Source of the DNA: Streblospio benedicti
Taxonomy: Eukaryota; Annelida; Polychaeta; Spionida; Spionidae
Direction: 5' to 3'
Assembly: GCA_019095985.1 (NCBI GenBank)
Contig: CM032660.1
Span: forward strand, 11,738,941 to 11,802,940
DNA length: 64,000 bases
Shown: positions 10,785-22,800 of the stretch, piece after piece
How positions within the stretch are numbered: the stretch's first letter is position 1
Layout of the letters: each line of letters starts with the position of its first letter
The notes under the pieces: generated by a model
What the model was told of the DNA's origin: nothing
Databases searched by the model: none
Seen by the model: the letters and a program-made list of their open reading frames with translations, nothing else
Position numbers and translations under genes: made by a program

Positions 10785-12293
10785 TGGTGACTCGCATGAA
10801 GATTTCATTCTGTTGCACCTCTCCAATAGCTGAGAAATCACACGTCCACGACCGAGCTCGAGGGATCAGGTTATCGAGGAAATCGTCCTGCAAGGGCAAT
10901 AAGTGTTGTCAGTATCGAGATTCATCTATCCAGGTCTAGGATAGTTCAATAATCAAACATTATGGTGTCATCTGATATCTTGATGAAGTCCATATCTGTG
11001 AGTGAAAGTTTGATACAGTTTTCAAAGAAAATCCGGTGAACTTAGTGTAACATTGCTTTGGTAACATTAGGTGTTGGTTTGTGCTGGTTTTAGAAGGCAA
11101 ATATTTTTGGGTAATACATAATTAACATGGAAGATTTGTACACATTGAAATGCATAAAGAATAGTTAATCCTGATGTACGCACACAAAACCATCTTTTCT
11201 TTTAAAATCTTAAATAATGTAAAAGTAAATAAAAAAGAAGACAATAACAACAAAACAATGATTTATCTATAACAAATGTTGTTGGTTTTTTCATATATAT
11301 ATCTACCATAAATGTTTTAAATGCTGCCTCGTTCCTTTTCTAAAATGAAATAACATGCACATGACATTTCTGTTTTTAGGTAGCTGTCATAATCAGTAGT
11401 TATTGAATCATCTCCAAAAGTATTAAATGTATTTGAATGAAAAATTGTCACATTCTCTACCGACACTTGAGCAGGATTCATAAAGATCGGTGAAGTATTT
11501 CTTTTAGTTTGCCACATAGACCCATAGTACAGTAGAAACTCTTTATCTTGAATCGCCATGGATGACAGTAAAAAAACATTACAAATATTCAAGATAACCA
11601 AATGAAATCTGTTCGAAATTTACTTGCTGAAGGGAAATGAAACTAACCCAGAGATCAGACAGAAAATGCAAGATAAGCAATATAGAGACAAGGAGATGGG
11701 AAAGTACAAGAAATACCAGTCCGATTACATACAGAATATCAACAGATACCAATAGGAACCAAACCCGCCATTTTTGGCGAGACTTTCATTGTTGCCTCAA
11801 CAACTTCAGACAGCAATGAAAGTATCGCCAAAAATGACACATTTGGTTCATATTGGTATCTAATAATATTCTGTTTGTAATCATGAATGAAGGAACCCAG
11901 GATGATCTAAGTTAACATGCTTTGACCAGCCCGATGTTATAGAACTTTGACGGTGTGTCTAACAGATCAGCAACTTGATTGAGTTATAATGTTTAGATTG
12001 AATTTTAATATACCATGTACAATTCTGATCACAATGCACCCTGTATATAGTTTTGTGTCATTGCGTTTTTGTTTGACTAACGCATTGGTCTTTAGCAGAG
12101 GAGAATATATTTCGGACATTTTTATGTGTGTGTGTTTGTATATCACCACTTACGGAGGTGGGTGGACAGCTGTGGCGGGCGTAGAACTCCATGCTGTAGA
12201 GACACATGAGGAGACCGTTACCGATGAAGAGAGCCATCCACATGAACACGTTGCCACTCCGCCCCGCCTTGGACGTCAGGAAGATAAAACCAA
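10785..12293 (-). CDS. Sterol O-acyltransferase (SOAT/ACAT, MBOAT family), C-terminal exons only
   Basis: Exon 12154-12293 encodes GFIFLTSKAGRSGN then VFMWMALFIGNGLLMCLYSM and EFYARHSCPPTS. Exon 10785-10887 continues in phase as DDFLDNLIPRARSWTCDFSA and runs into the N gap. The final transmembrane helix followed by YSxE(W/F)YARxxCP and PRSWTC is the C-terminal signature of SOAT1/SOAT2, ER enzymes that esterify cholesterol with long-chain acyl-CoA. Splice signals are good (acceptor cccttgcag at 10888, donor GTAAGTGG below 12154), and both exons meet in phase 0. The extension after PRSWTC is longer than in vertebrate enzymes. The catalytic His and FYxDWWN region is not found between 12.3 and 16.4 kb, so the upstream exons are missing, very small, or the neighbouring genes lie inside a long intron. 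Confidence 0.82.
11722..11883. repeat. Hairpin-forming inverted repeat (foldback MITE)
   Basis: The left arm (11722-11795) runs from TGATTACA-like ends (cgattacatacagaatat) through GATACCAATAGGAACC to GGCGAGACTTTCATTG. The right arm (11810-11883) is its imperfect reverse complement, with a loop of about 15 bp. Arms of about 74 bp and no coding capacity fit a foldback MITE. It lies in the acyltransferase intron. Confidence 0.7.
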
Positions 12294-12310
12294 CTGAAAC
12301 AACGCAAAAA

Positions 12311-12835
12311 ATACTTCTCCCTGTAGAGTGGTAACAAGGTTTATTACGTAACGCTCATAAATTCGTAAAAAGTAGGCCAAAGTACACAAACGTTAATTCA
12401 ACTGTGGAGGTCAGTATAGTGAACTTAACTGTAAAGTTTAATGACCATAGGTGAAATACTTATCCCAGTGCAGTGGTAACAATAGTTTTACTCGAATATT
12501 AAAAACAAAACAAAAGTAGGCCAAAGTACACCAATATCAACTCACGTGAGGAGAGTGATATAGACATACCAAATGTCAAGTTTGGTGTTGATAAGTCATA
12601 AACTGTTCCCAGGAGACAGATAAACACAATTACGTAAAAATTTGTTTTTAAAAACACATCGTAACTTCATCTAAAGTAGGCCAAAGTACACCAAAATCTA
12701 ATCAGCTCTGGCGAGTAGTACTAGAAAGCTAAATATGAAATTTGGTGACCATAGCTCAAATACTTCTCGCTTTAGAGTGTTAACAACGTTTATTACGTAA
12801 CACTCGTAAGTTCAACAAAAGTAGGCCAAAATATA
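12311..12835. repeat. Diverged tandem repeat, about 150-bp unit, four copies
   Basis: The block AAAGTAGGCCAAAGTACAC recurs near 12369, 12514, 12672 and 12817 (the last as AAAGTAGGCCAAAATA). Between the blocks lie related segments (TACTTCTC..TAGAGTG..TAACAA..TTATTACGTAAC). Spacing is 145-158 bp. The copies differ at many positions, so it is an old array. It starts within about 20 bp of the acyltransferase exon ending at 12293. Confidence 0.7.
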
Positions 12836-13660
12836 AGAGGTACTTTTATATTGAGAGGTACCTTTTTCCTCAAACAAGACATATTCAATTTGCAAATCAA
12901 TAGCTCAAGTAGTCTTCGAGTTATGAGCCTGTTTATTTCAGATAAGGACAGTGACAGTGACGTGGTCGAGGATGGAGACAAGTTTGACAAATTCTGTCAC
13001 AGAGGATGATGAGACAAAATGTCGTGAGTTATGAACTGCTAATTGGTCCGTTATCGACACTGACAGAAAAGTCATGAACAAGGTGGGGAAGGTAATCAAA
13101 ATGAAATATAGTGAGTTAGCCTTTTCAACTGCAAGGGGGATATGATTTTTTATTCTCGTTGGGCATGGCATCCCGTAACACAGGATTAAAGTCATAAGGA
13201 CGGCAATATTTACCAGGAAGGGGACCGGTGCATTTGGTAAGGGACAGGTACCCTTTTTTCAAGGTTTTGAAAAGACCCTTTTGGGGATCCGGATGATTTT
13301 TCATTCTCGTTGGGCATGGGACATGTACTTTTTTCAGCTGCTGAAATCCCAACTCGACGTAAGTGAATCGGTACAAATTAATCATGCGAATATTCATGGG
13401 AGGGGACGCAGACGTTTTTTTATAAATAGAGGTCATGGGACATCAGGTTTTTTTTCATCACATCAGCAGGGGACAAGACCCTTTTTCAGACAAGTTTTTC
13501 GATACGCACCGGTCCCCCGGCCTGTTATATATTGCACCGTCCCTAAGTTTAATGACTTAATAGCATATAGATTCGATTATATTTTAAGTTTCGTATAGAG
13601 CTGTTTAGATGTATCGGTATAACGGTGATAGATGAATGAAACACAATTTTTTGTTTAACC

Positions 13661-15137
13661 CCCCATTTAACATGACCGATCCCAGCTCCAGATCTTCCCA
13701 ATGACGCCCGATTTGTCATTTCGGGGTGGATCAGCGAAAACATATCAATATTTATTACGTAACAGTCTGATGACGAATCATGCCAAAGTCACCGAGCCGT
13801 ATAAGCCGTCAGAGACGTTGTAGGTGACGGGACACGGCCGAGACAGACGAAGCATGGCAAAGAATATTGTGATGATCAGCTGCCGAAAATAGTGGTTCCG
13901 TCCCTCTTGGTGGCTATTAAACCGTGAAATCCCACTAGCTTCGGTCTTTCAACACATGCTACAAGCTACAAGCTACGGCTAGATTAAGTGCAACGGCTGC
14001 CATTGTTACGATTATTCGTTGCCTAATCATGTGTAAATTTATTCGAATTTAGGAACTGAAAGGATAAAAATAAAATCGACTTTAAATGTTTTATACAACC
14101 AAATAACATAGAGATACAAGTAAATACTGTTTTTGTTAATCTCTCCATTAAATATATAGACCATGTCCTACTCTAGATGATATGGTTCTATTGTAGACAT
14201 TCCGTAAAAGGTCAAAGATACAGAGTTCAGTTCATCAGCACACCTTTGTGCATGGAAGACGATATCAGGTTTTGTTTACAAATCCTACATCGTGAATACG
14301 TGTTTGAGTATAATCCTTCAGGGACACAAGCAACAATGTAACCCCCTCACCATCATTTTCAGTCTTTTGATTTTGCTTCATTGCATATTTTGTAGCTAAA
14401 ACTTACGGGATCGCCCGTAAGTACGATCTGTGACCTTTCAAAAGGACTGGATGAAAAGACAAGCCAATGGGACCATTCGGAACTAGCACACCATAAAACG
14501 GGAAAATCTTTACGGAAATTGTAAGCAATCCCACCATTAGCAGAGATACCTAACAATGAACAAGTTAGCCCTCTAGACGAGCCAGAAAAGCAAAAAGTTG
14601 ATCCAGTTCAACAACTCAATAATCCATAACGGAAGCCTACAGGCCGAAAAAAGTCAAAATCACTTCTCCAGAGAAGTGATAACACCTTATGGGCCAGAAG
14701 CTGGCAGAAGTGTGTCATTTTCTCTATGTTGGCAGCATTAAGATGGGAGTATCATGGCGTTGGAACAGATGCTCCTGTTTCTTGCTTCCATTCCTTCAGA
14801 TTTCAACGACAGTGGCGGCATTTACGGTCTCATCTGTCAACTATAATCCTCCCAGAGCAACAGATGAGGCCAGAGCTAAGGTGAAAAATATTGGGGTGCT
14901 GCAAATGCAAGAGGAAGCCACCAGACAGCCCTGAAAAGCATGTAGATTGTGTGGTTTGGTGCCACATAAGCCGAAAAAATAAAAATCAGCCCAGAACCCG
15001 CCAAAAACGGCCCATTCCGTGCCGAACCAGCCAAATCACCCCACATTTGAGGCCACATCACGCACAATCCACCCTGAAACGACAAATCGGGGGTATTTTG
15101 GAGAATCTGGAGTTAGGATCGGCCATGTGAAATGGGG
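13661..15137 (+). mobile_element. Long-TIR DNA transposon, copy 1
   Basis: The left end CCCCATTTAACATGACCGAT and the right end read on the minus strand, CCCCATTTCACATGGCCGAT, remain similar for about 75 bp (through CCGATTTGTCRTTTC and GGGTGGAT). ACC flanks both ends (13658-13660 and 15138-15140), suggesting a 3-bp target duplication. Related copies lie at 58895-60106 and, inverted, at 60729-61472. I recognise no transposase. This copy carries one 249-bp repeat inserted at 14041-14289 that copy 2 lacks. Confidence 0.75.
14041..14289 (+). repeat. 249-bp direct repeat, copy A
   Basis: The segment from attcgaatttaggaactg to acaaatcctaca recurs at 15272-15520 with only two mismatches seen by eye. 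Copy A is inside the transposon at 13661-15137 and copy B is just outside its right end. No protein is visible and the ends are not TG...CA. The family is unknown. Confidence 0.85.
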
Positions 15138-15271
15138 ACCTTACTGTGCTATAGACAGCAAATGGTGCATCAAATGCTTCTGAAATGTGTACAATATTTA
15201 AATGTATGTATGTGAGCTATAGAGGTATTAAGTTTTTGGTTTGTATTTTACTGTTCTAACATGAGAAGGCC

Positions 15272-15520
15272 ATTCGAATTTAGGAACTGAAAGGATAAAA
15301 ATAAAATCGACTTTAAATGTTTTATACAACCAAATAACATAGAGATACAAGTAAATACTGTTTTTGTTAATCTCTACATTAAATATATAGACCATGTCCT
15401 ACTCTAGATGATATGGTTCTATTGTAGACATTCCGTAAAAGGTCAAAGATACAGAGTTCAGTTCATCAGCACACCTTTGTGCATGGAAGACCATATCAGG
15501 TTTTGTTTACAAATCCTACA
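15272..15520 (+). repeat. 249-bp direct repeat, copy B
   Basis: This is the second copy of the 14041-14289 segment in the same orientation, about 99% identical. The mismatches are at the ctccatt/ctacatt and gacgat/gaccat positions. The 982 bp between the copies includes the right half of the transposon, so the pair is not simply the two ends of that element. Confidence 0.85.
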
Positions 15521-16394
15521 CTAATCCATAGTAGTCATAAATAGCGATGCCACTACATAGAAATCAATGTACACACTCACAAACAATGTAAAAACTATAT
15601 ACAATGTTATCGTTCTTAATGCGCTAGTAGCAGGTCATGGATTATAATTTCACATGAGGCTATAATTGGTACAGTCTAATTCAAGATATGTCAGACAGGA
15701 CATACTATCATCGTTTGAAAATCACCCAGGTGATATGTAATAAAATGCATGTGGTGGTGGTATTAATAGGGTAAACCCACTACACAAGGCAAAACATTTC
15801 CCCACGTGCATTAATTTAATTAAGGTTATGTGATGTGTTTCCTTTGATTATTGTTTGAATCACGTGGTCTGTTTTCAAGGTCACGTGACAAGCCATTGAA
15901 ATGAATAAGCACAACAGACCAAAGCAACGAAGCATTTATCAAGATAAGACTCGAGGACCACATATAATGGTAATGCAAGATTAAACAAGACCATTTTAAA
16001 TTGCAAAGTTACAAACACATCGTGATGTCACATAAAATGCCTGAACTAAGCATGGGTCAAAGACACTGATCACTGATTTACATATCAGTTATCCATTTTC
16101 CCTCTTTTCAAGTCTTCAGTTTTATCGTCGAAGCCATATGATTTGTCCACGAGCATAGTTTTGTGAGGTTCATCCACATGATCCAACCCCATCTACATGT
16201 ATGTATTGTCACTAGAAATCCTACATGCAGAGGTAAGTGTATACATGTGAATTATAAGTATATACAAAATATTTCCACCTAACATTGTACCACAAAACAA
16301 CATTCCGTTGGATAGTTCAAAATCTGAACTTAGTAGCCCCCACATATCTATACACAGTTATCAATTATCTATTACATACATGTACATGTATTGT

Positions 16395-18999
16395 CTATTT
16401 ATAGTTTGTGAGTTGTGTTTCTTCAATGTCCACGCGGACAATAGGATTTGGATATGCGAGAAATGAGTCATCCCATGCAGACATCAAGAACTTTTCATTG
16501 TCTTCTGTCCTTCCAACAAAATGCAGTCCATCCTCCATCCTATTTACTCCCAAGCACAGATCCGTCTTCTTAAAATACCTATTTAGATTACTATACACAC
16601 AATAACTGTTCTTTCGTACATGTTGAGTGTAATACATGAACCAAATTGTCCACATGCTACCTGCTTTCCCCTTCTTCTCAAATGTCTTATACCATTGATC
16701 ATGGACTTGACCTCCCCCAACATAAGGCTTAAAGTCTATATCGTAGATAATCTTATGGTACCAATCTTGAAAGTCTCTCCAAATTTCAGGATGTGGTGCG
16801 AAGCCCCATGGTCCAAGTGCCCAGTACATAAACATGGTATCCTCGTGGTTGAATTTCAGAGGGATGCCATGGTTAAGGGACGAATACACTTGGTGGCATC
16901 GAAGCGTCACTCCCATGAAGTCCGACTGGTTGTGGAAGTGATGATAAACGCCCTTCACCCAGCGCCATGCAAAGCGCGAAACACTCATATCGTCCTCTAG
17001 AAAAAGGGCGATCTCTGAGGACCGTGCCCCCCGGGTAACAGGAGGACGAGGAGGGCGCCATGTGTCGATCCATTGTCCGTGGATGCCCACGTGCTCCGCT
17101 TGAAGGTGGACCCGCTTCGGACCTGCACAATTAAGAATGACGTACATCATGAACATTATCCTGTGTGAAAATATAAACATGCTGGTCTAACTAAAATGTA
17201 TTGTTTTTACTTTTAATCTTTTAAGCTTTCATTTTATATCTCATTGAAAGACATTATGTATGTATTACGCGTAGTTAGTAAAATGCAAATCTCTCAACCA
17301 TTTAGACAATTGATTTAAAAGATGGCTTCACATACCTGCCATACCGATAAAGTAACCATTAGCATTTTTAAAATTGTACACCAATAGGCATAGTGTAATA
17401 GTGTTCAGGTACAACCCTAGGAGTACTTGGATCTCAAGTAAACTCTTCAAGACACCGTTTTATTCATCTTTCTTTGATAATACAATTGAATTTTGACATG
17501 CCTACTACCTTCTAGTACATATGTACATGTATTAGATATTATACATGTACTTGTATATATATCACTGAAATGCATATATGATCATGTAAGGTGCAAAGCT
17601 TTCTCCATAACGTACCCCAAATGCCTTGGATAAATAATAGTAATACTACTGGCTCAGAATTATTACCTTGACATGCATATCATGTGTTAAATCATACTTA
17701 CCCAGTCTCCAGATGAAATCATCTGCTGCTCTCACAGTCTCTTGGTGGTAGGTTCCATCTTTACCACGATCAATCCAGATCTCCAGTGCAGCAGCGTCTC
17801 CATCCAGTTCCAGATGATCCAGACTCTGCAGCAGCTTCAGCAGAGAGTCGTTTCTGTTCAATCACAAGTTAAATGGTTGCTATCCTATTACATGTATAGA
17901 GCCACATTTTTGACACAAAAAGAGGACTATTGGTTAGATGTAATGCTGTATATCATTATATTTTCACTTGTGACACCAGTCATCAAAAATCACCTTTTTA
18001 TAAAAAAATACATAGATTTTATATTATCACCTACTTACAAACTTAACGCGTTTACCAGTTCGGAATTTTATCATGTCTATGTGACACAGATAAATCAAAA
18101 CCTATGAATTGATGAGGTAGTAGCTTGTTTCTCTCATGCATAATGCAATTTTGAGGTACTGTGCGGAGAACATTGACGCTGAAAATTGCTTCATTTACTA
18201 CTGATCTTAAGTGCATTATAATTGCGAAATAAATGGGTTGTAAATATTTTAAAGGCTTTGTTATTACAAACAATATATACACATGGATTTAAGATAAGGT
18301 ATTTAGGTTCTTATGTGAAAATGCATAGTTTGATATTCACACAGGGAGCAAACCTGTTATAAGTGAGCACGATGATCCTGAGGTCCACGCTCTCAGGGTA
18401 GGAACACGGTACGTGTGGTGTGCACAGGACTCGCTGCTTCTGGGAGTAGTATCTGGACCAAGGTTTCCCATGTCTACAGCAACATATTCACATATTCAGT
18501 AGAGGGCTGCTACCATTTGTTATTTTTCAGTGGGTATAAATAATGAAATGATATTGTCCTAAAAGTAGTTTTATGTCAGACACCACCATAAAATTAAATT
18601 TACTGGCATAGACCGCCGTTGTGAGGATTTGAACATGTTCAAAATTGATTTACACTTCTCTCATAGTCTGCATTACATACGTTAACATTTTTGAAACACT
18701 TCCTCATGCAAAGACTAATTAAAACATGACTCCTTCCGTTGCCAACCCTCCCCCAAATCCTCAACACCCATACTTGCGAAATCTCTGCATGTCGGTCTTC
18801 ATTTGTCAGTATTTATACAGATATATCCCAAAATTCAAGTGCCTCTTCAATAAAAAAAAAAAAAAGGAGAAGAAAAAAGAAAAGAAAATGACCTGGAAGT
18901 TCAGGCTATATAAATGTATACTTACCCTCTGAAGATTGAGATAAAAGACAACACGAAAACCGTCGCTAACCAAATCAAGATATTCCTTTGAAGAGTCAT
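16395..18999 (-). CDS. Golgi-type glycosyltransferase, type II membrane protein (complete, 4 exons)
   Basis: Exons are 18926-18999, 18354-18473, 17702-17853 and 16395-17122; phases match and total 1,074 nt, giving 357 aa. Residues 7-23 (ILIWLATVFVLSFISIF) form a signal anchor right after the start Met, so the protein should be a type II membrane protein of ER or Golgi. LRIIVLTYNR (about 56-65) is the usual opening of a GT-A nucleotide-sugar fold. LEDDMSVS (157-164) is the acidic DxD-like motif expected to bind metal and the sugar nucleotide. The region GPWGFAPHPEIW and the later conserved Trp/Tyr-rich part resemble uncharacterised invertebrate glycosyltransferase-like proteins. NDS and NQS are possible N-glycosylation sites. 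Donor and sugar acceptor cannot be told from sequence. The ATG at 18999 is favoured because it gives the anchor and the phase chain closes. Confidence 0.85.
18849..18890 (+). repeat. A-rich simple sequence
   Basis: A run of A with interspersed G (AAAAAAAAAAAAAGGAGAAG and continuing) sits about 35 bp below the donor of glycosyltransferase exon 1, in its first intron. On the transcribed strand it is a pyrimidine tract. No function is implied. Confidence 0.6.
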
Positions 19000-19877
19000 T
19001 TTATGTTGGCTAATTTGAGTACAATATTTATCAATTAAGTAAGCGATTTCCTTATCAACCGATGTCACTATCAATTAATTAAGTGTATTGTATTGAACTT
19101 GGTCTGTCGTCACTGATAAGTAAATAGATGAGTTGGCCCCTTCAATGAATGATAAGTCACACGTGTCTTATTGAGCAGTAAATATTGCTCATTATAATAC
19201 TCGAGTATACTAACACTGTTCCCCTGTTTCTTTTTGTACCTGCCCCTGTAATTTGAGTGGTGACCATCTCTTTTGCAGAGTAAGCAATGGATCAGTTAAG
19301 AAAAGCCCATGTTCAATTATTAGCACTCAACATTGAAACAATATATTTCAGAGATTGTTCTAATCGCAGTCATATTCTAGAGTAATGTGTATGCTACAGT
19401 GTTTGTAAAGCATAATAGTAGACCGTGTATACCCCCTACCCACTCCAATGACGCTGTGGCCTCTGCTTTTAGACGTTTTGGAAATGGAAAATAGGCTATA
19501 TTCTTCAGGTGGTCTATTTTCAGAGGTCGTATCAATTGGAGGTTGTGATGTATGTAATTTGAAAATAGACACGTCATAACTTTACAATCAACCTGTTTGT
19601 AAACATTTAGCCGAACCCCACCGTTATTAAGACAATTACTGATAATTAACAAATATTTATTGATGATAAATTTGAAGTAATAAGTAATAAAACGTTGTCG
19701 AACAAAACTTCTGTTGTCATCCACTTGCTTTGTGGCTACAATTCAAAACATGTTCAAGATTCTGTGGGAGCAGTTAGAAAATGCACAACCTTCCCGTGTT
19801 TAGCACTGTGCATATTATGTACAATTTGAAGTCAATTATCGATTATAGATGTACGTTCTGCACTGAATTCATTCTGT

Positions 19878-22800
19878 TTATAGTTCTTTTAGACGCTGGA
19901 ATCGCTCGTAGTAGCACAAGGCATACCTATAAATGAACAAAACATACATGTATGAGCTCAACGGTCGTTCTGTCCCACATCCAGAATCCTCTATTAAATA
20001 TTGCCACGCTAAGCTTTTGTTTAATCACAAATACATGTATCTATCAGCTCTTCCCCTTACTACTACAATTCCTCCATGCATCGTGTCTTTCTTGTGATCG
20101 GTTAAATCGTAACTAAACTGCATGTATTAAGTATGTCCTTGTGAGGGGAAGAACGGCATGATGAGTAAGATCAGGAGGACTGAAGAGGCGTTTCATAAAT
20201 TAAGCTCACATACTAGTACGGTTTAGATATGTACATAGACACCGTTTTCCACATATCACCTTGATAAGCAACGTACCGCATCACGCGTTACTAGCCCCTA
20301 TTAAGTAAACTATTCAACTATTTAAATCTTGTATGACAAAAACAAACAAATACTTTGAAGAGTAGAATTTGTCATGAACTTACTCCTTCAACCGCATTCC
20401 TAAGGCTTCCATGCAATGGATCATTACACAGTACACCACAACCACCCAAAGAGCGTGGATCTGAAAAATGTTATATTATTATTATATTTCCAACTCAGAA
20501 AAAGCAGCGGTTACTAATTTGAGGTAGATAGTAACTTCAGCAACATGCCCATCAATTTTTGTCGGACCAGCCCAGTTAAGTTGTTCCTTTCGATAAAGAA
20601 ATTGACAAGTTGGTACTTCAGGGAAATGAGCCTAAATCAGGTGCTTCACCAATGCTGAGACTATATGTAGTAGGCCAATAAAGTGTTATTGGGCATTTAA
20701 ATTCGTTGACTACCGTGTAAGTAATACGCTATATGATACATGTAAGGGTAACGAAAATGACCGTATATATGTAGTGTGACATGCATATATTGTCACATAT
20801 ATGATATTCTGCCTTTTTAATCAAGCATTTTTCCATGGGACTTTAACCATAATATGGGCATACACCGCAGTCACCACTTTGATAAATTGACATAAACCAT
20901 ATTTTCAAGGGGTTTATTTGATAATAGAATTATTTATATAGCAGAAAACACGCTTTTTAATCAAGCGAAACACCATGGATATTGGAATATTAGAAAATCC
21001 CCTATATAAAAAGCATATATAGTGTTGCTTACGATACACATCTTTTTGAAATCGCTGTACCACGTTTCAAAGAGATCTTCGCTCCCTTGCTGGATATATT
21101 GCCATTTGGGATGATCTTCTAAGTATAATCGTAACCATCTTTTCTTGGTTTGCTCATCGACAATAAACCCTTCAAATACATAGTAAACGTTAATCTTAAA
21201 ATAATTTCACCACATTGCAGATAATGTCTATAGTATAAATTAAATTTGTAAACATGAATGCACTTTAGAAAAAAAATTTATATCAATAAGCAAATGAAAT
21301 TGAAAAGTTTGCCGTAATATGAGACTCTTCATGGGAGCAATTTTATATGTCGGTCTATAGTCTTCAGACAATTGTATTTACATAACGCGCTCATGACTGG
21401 TAAAAATGAAAAGCCAAGTCTCCTTTCCCCGTGCGTAGATCAGGCTCGGTCGGCGTGGGTGGATGGGAGATTCCACTATATGCAAGTGCTGATATGCTCC
21501 CCACTAAAAATCCCATAATTATTTCCGAATAAAAGAGTTAAGACCCATCATTTTGAAAGAAAATCTTCACTTAAAACCATTAATACCCAAAGGGGGTTGT
21601 GTGGGTGTGTGATGGGCAGGGGGGGCGTTGAGAAAAAACACACTAAAATGTGGGATGTGGGAAAGAGCAAAAAAAGAGGGACGTCAGTAATTGGGATGTT
21701 GAAAAACGGCAGAAAAGTTATTGAATGTTTGAATAAAATAAGCAACACCAAAGATGAGGGGTGTGAGAAATATGACCAAACAAAAGCTGACCGGGAGATT
21801 TCTTTTACCTATTGTCTACTCATCCCATTTTTATGCGTTAGAGCACTCCGTCATTAATATAACCCCGTGTATGTGCCACATTGAGTTGGTCAAGGTTTTA
21901 TTCTTATTCTCATTCTTATTTTCAATAATGTTTTTCTTGCTTTGCTTGTATCAAGGCACCATTAATGCCACAAAATGTCGATAATGTGAGGATGCCGCCA
22001 TTAGAGCGAGTAAAGACAGGAGAGAGAGAGAGGGGGGTGTTGAGCCGCGTTTTGCAACCAGCCGCGTTTTGCAACCAGTTGCATTTCGGCTTGAAGTGTT
22101 TTGCAACCACAAACGCGTTTTGCAACCAGAAAGGGGTCTGGAGCCACGTTTTGCAACCGCAGCGTGTTTTGCAGCTGCAAATGCAAAATGTCACCTGCAG
22201 ATATTTTTAAGTTATTTTCTACATTATTAACACTCACACAAATGCATTTGAGGGATGTTGTGTATATTTCTTAACATTATCACATTGTTTAACATAATTA
22301 AAGAATGTATTGATTTAGCATTAGAAGATGCATTTCACATGCTATATGGTACCCACATCACAGCCACGTTTTACTATCAGCATAGATATATTAAGCGGTG
22401 CCATTTGCATCATAATTAGGCTAACCACCCTATCATGTAATCATTGTGTCGCTCAATTTAAATGAATACACACCATTTACAATGCAAATTTTTCACATTT
22501 TAAGTGATTCTTGGTTACGGCAATTTAAGACTGTTTATTCAAAATCCCTTTGTATTGAAAATGATATGTATTCATAAATTTGAAGGTCACTATTGCATGG
22601 AAGAAGAACCAGCCCAATTTTATGCAAATCGCATCTTTAAATATATATTTTCTGATAGTAAAAAGAGGCTGTGATGTGGGCCTGATATAACATATGAACT
22701 GAATCTTCAATTGCCAAATCAAGACATTTTCTAATTCATTTAAATGTTGCTCATACAATGTGATGATATTATGAAATATACACAAAATCCCTCAAATGCA

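Noticed and set aside
14041-15520. The 249-bp direct repeats as LTRs of a small element
   Set aside because: The ends are not TG...CA, no primer-binding or coding sequence lies between them, and the interval contains half of an unrelated TIR transposon.
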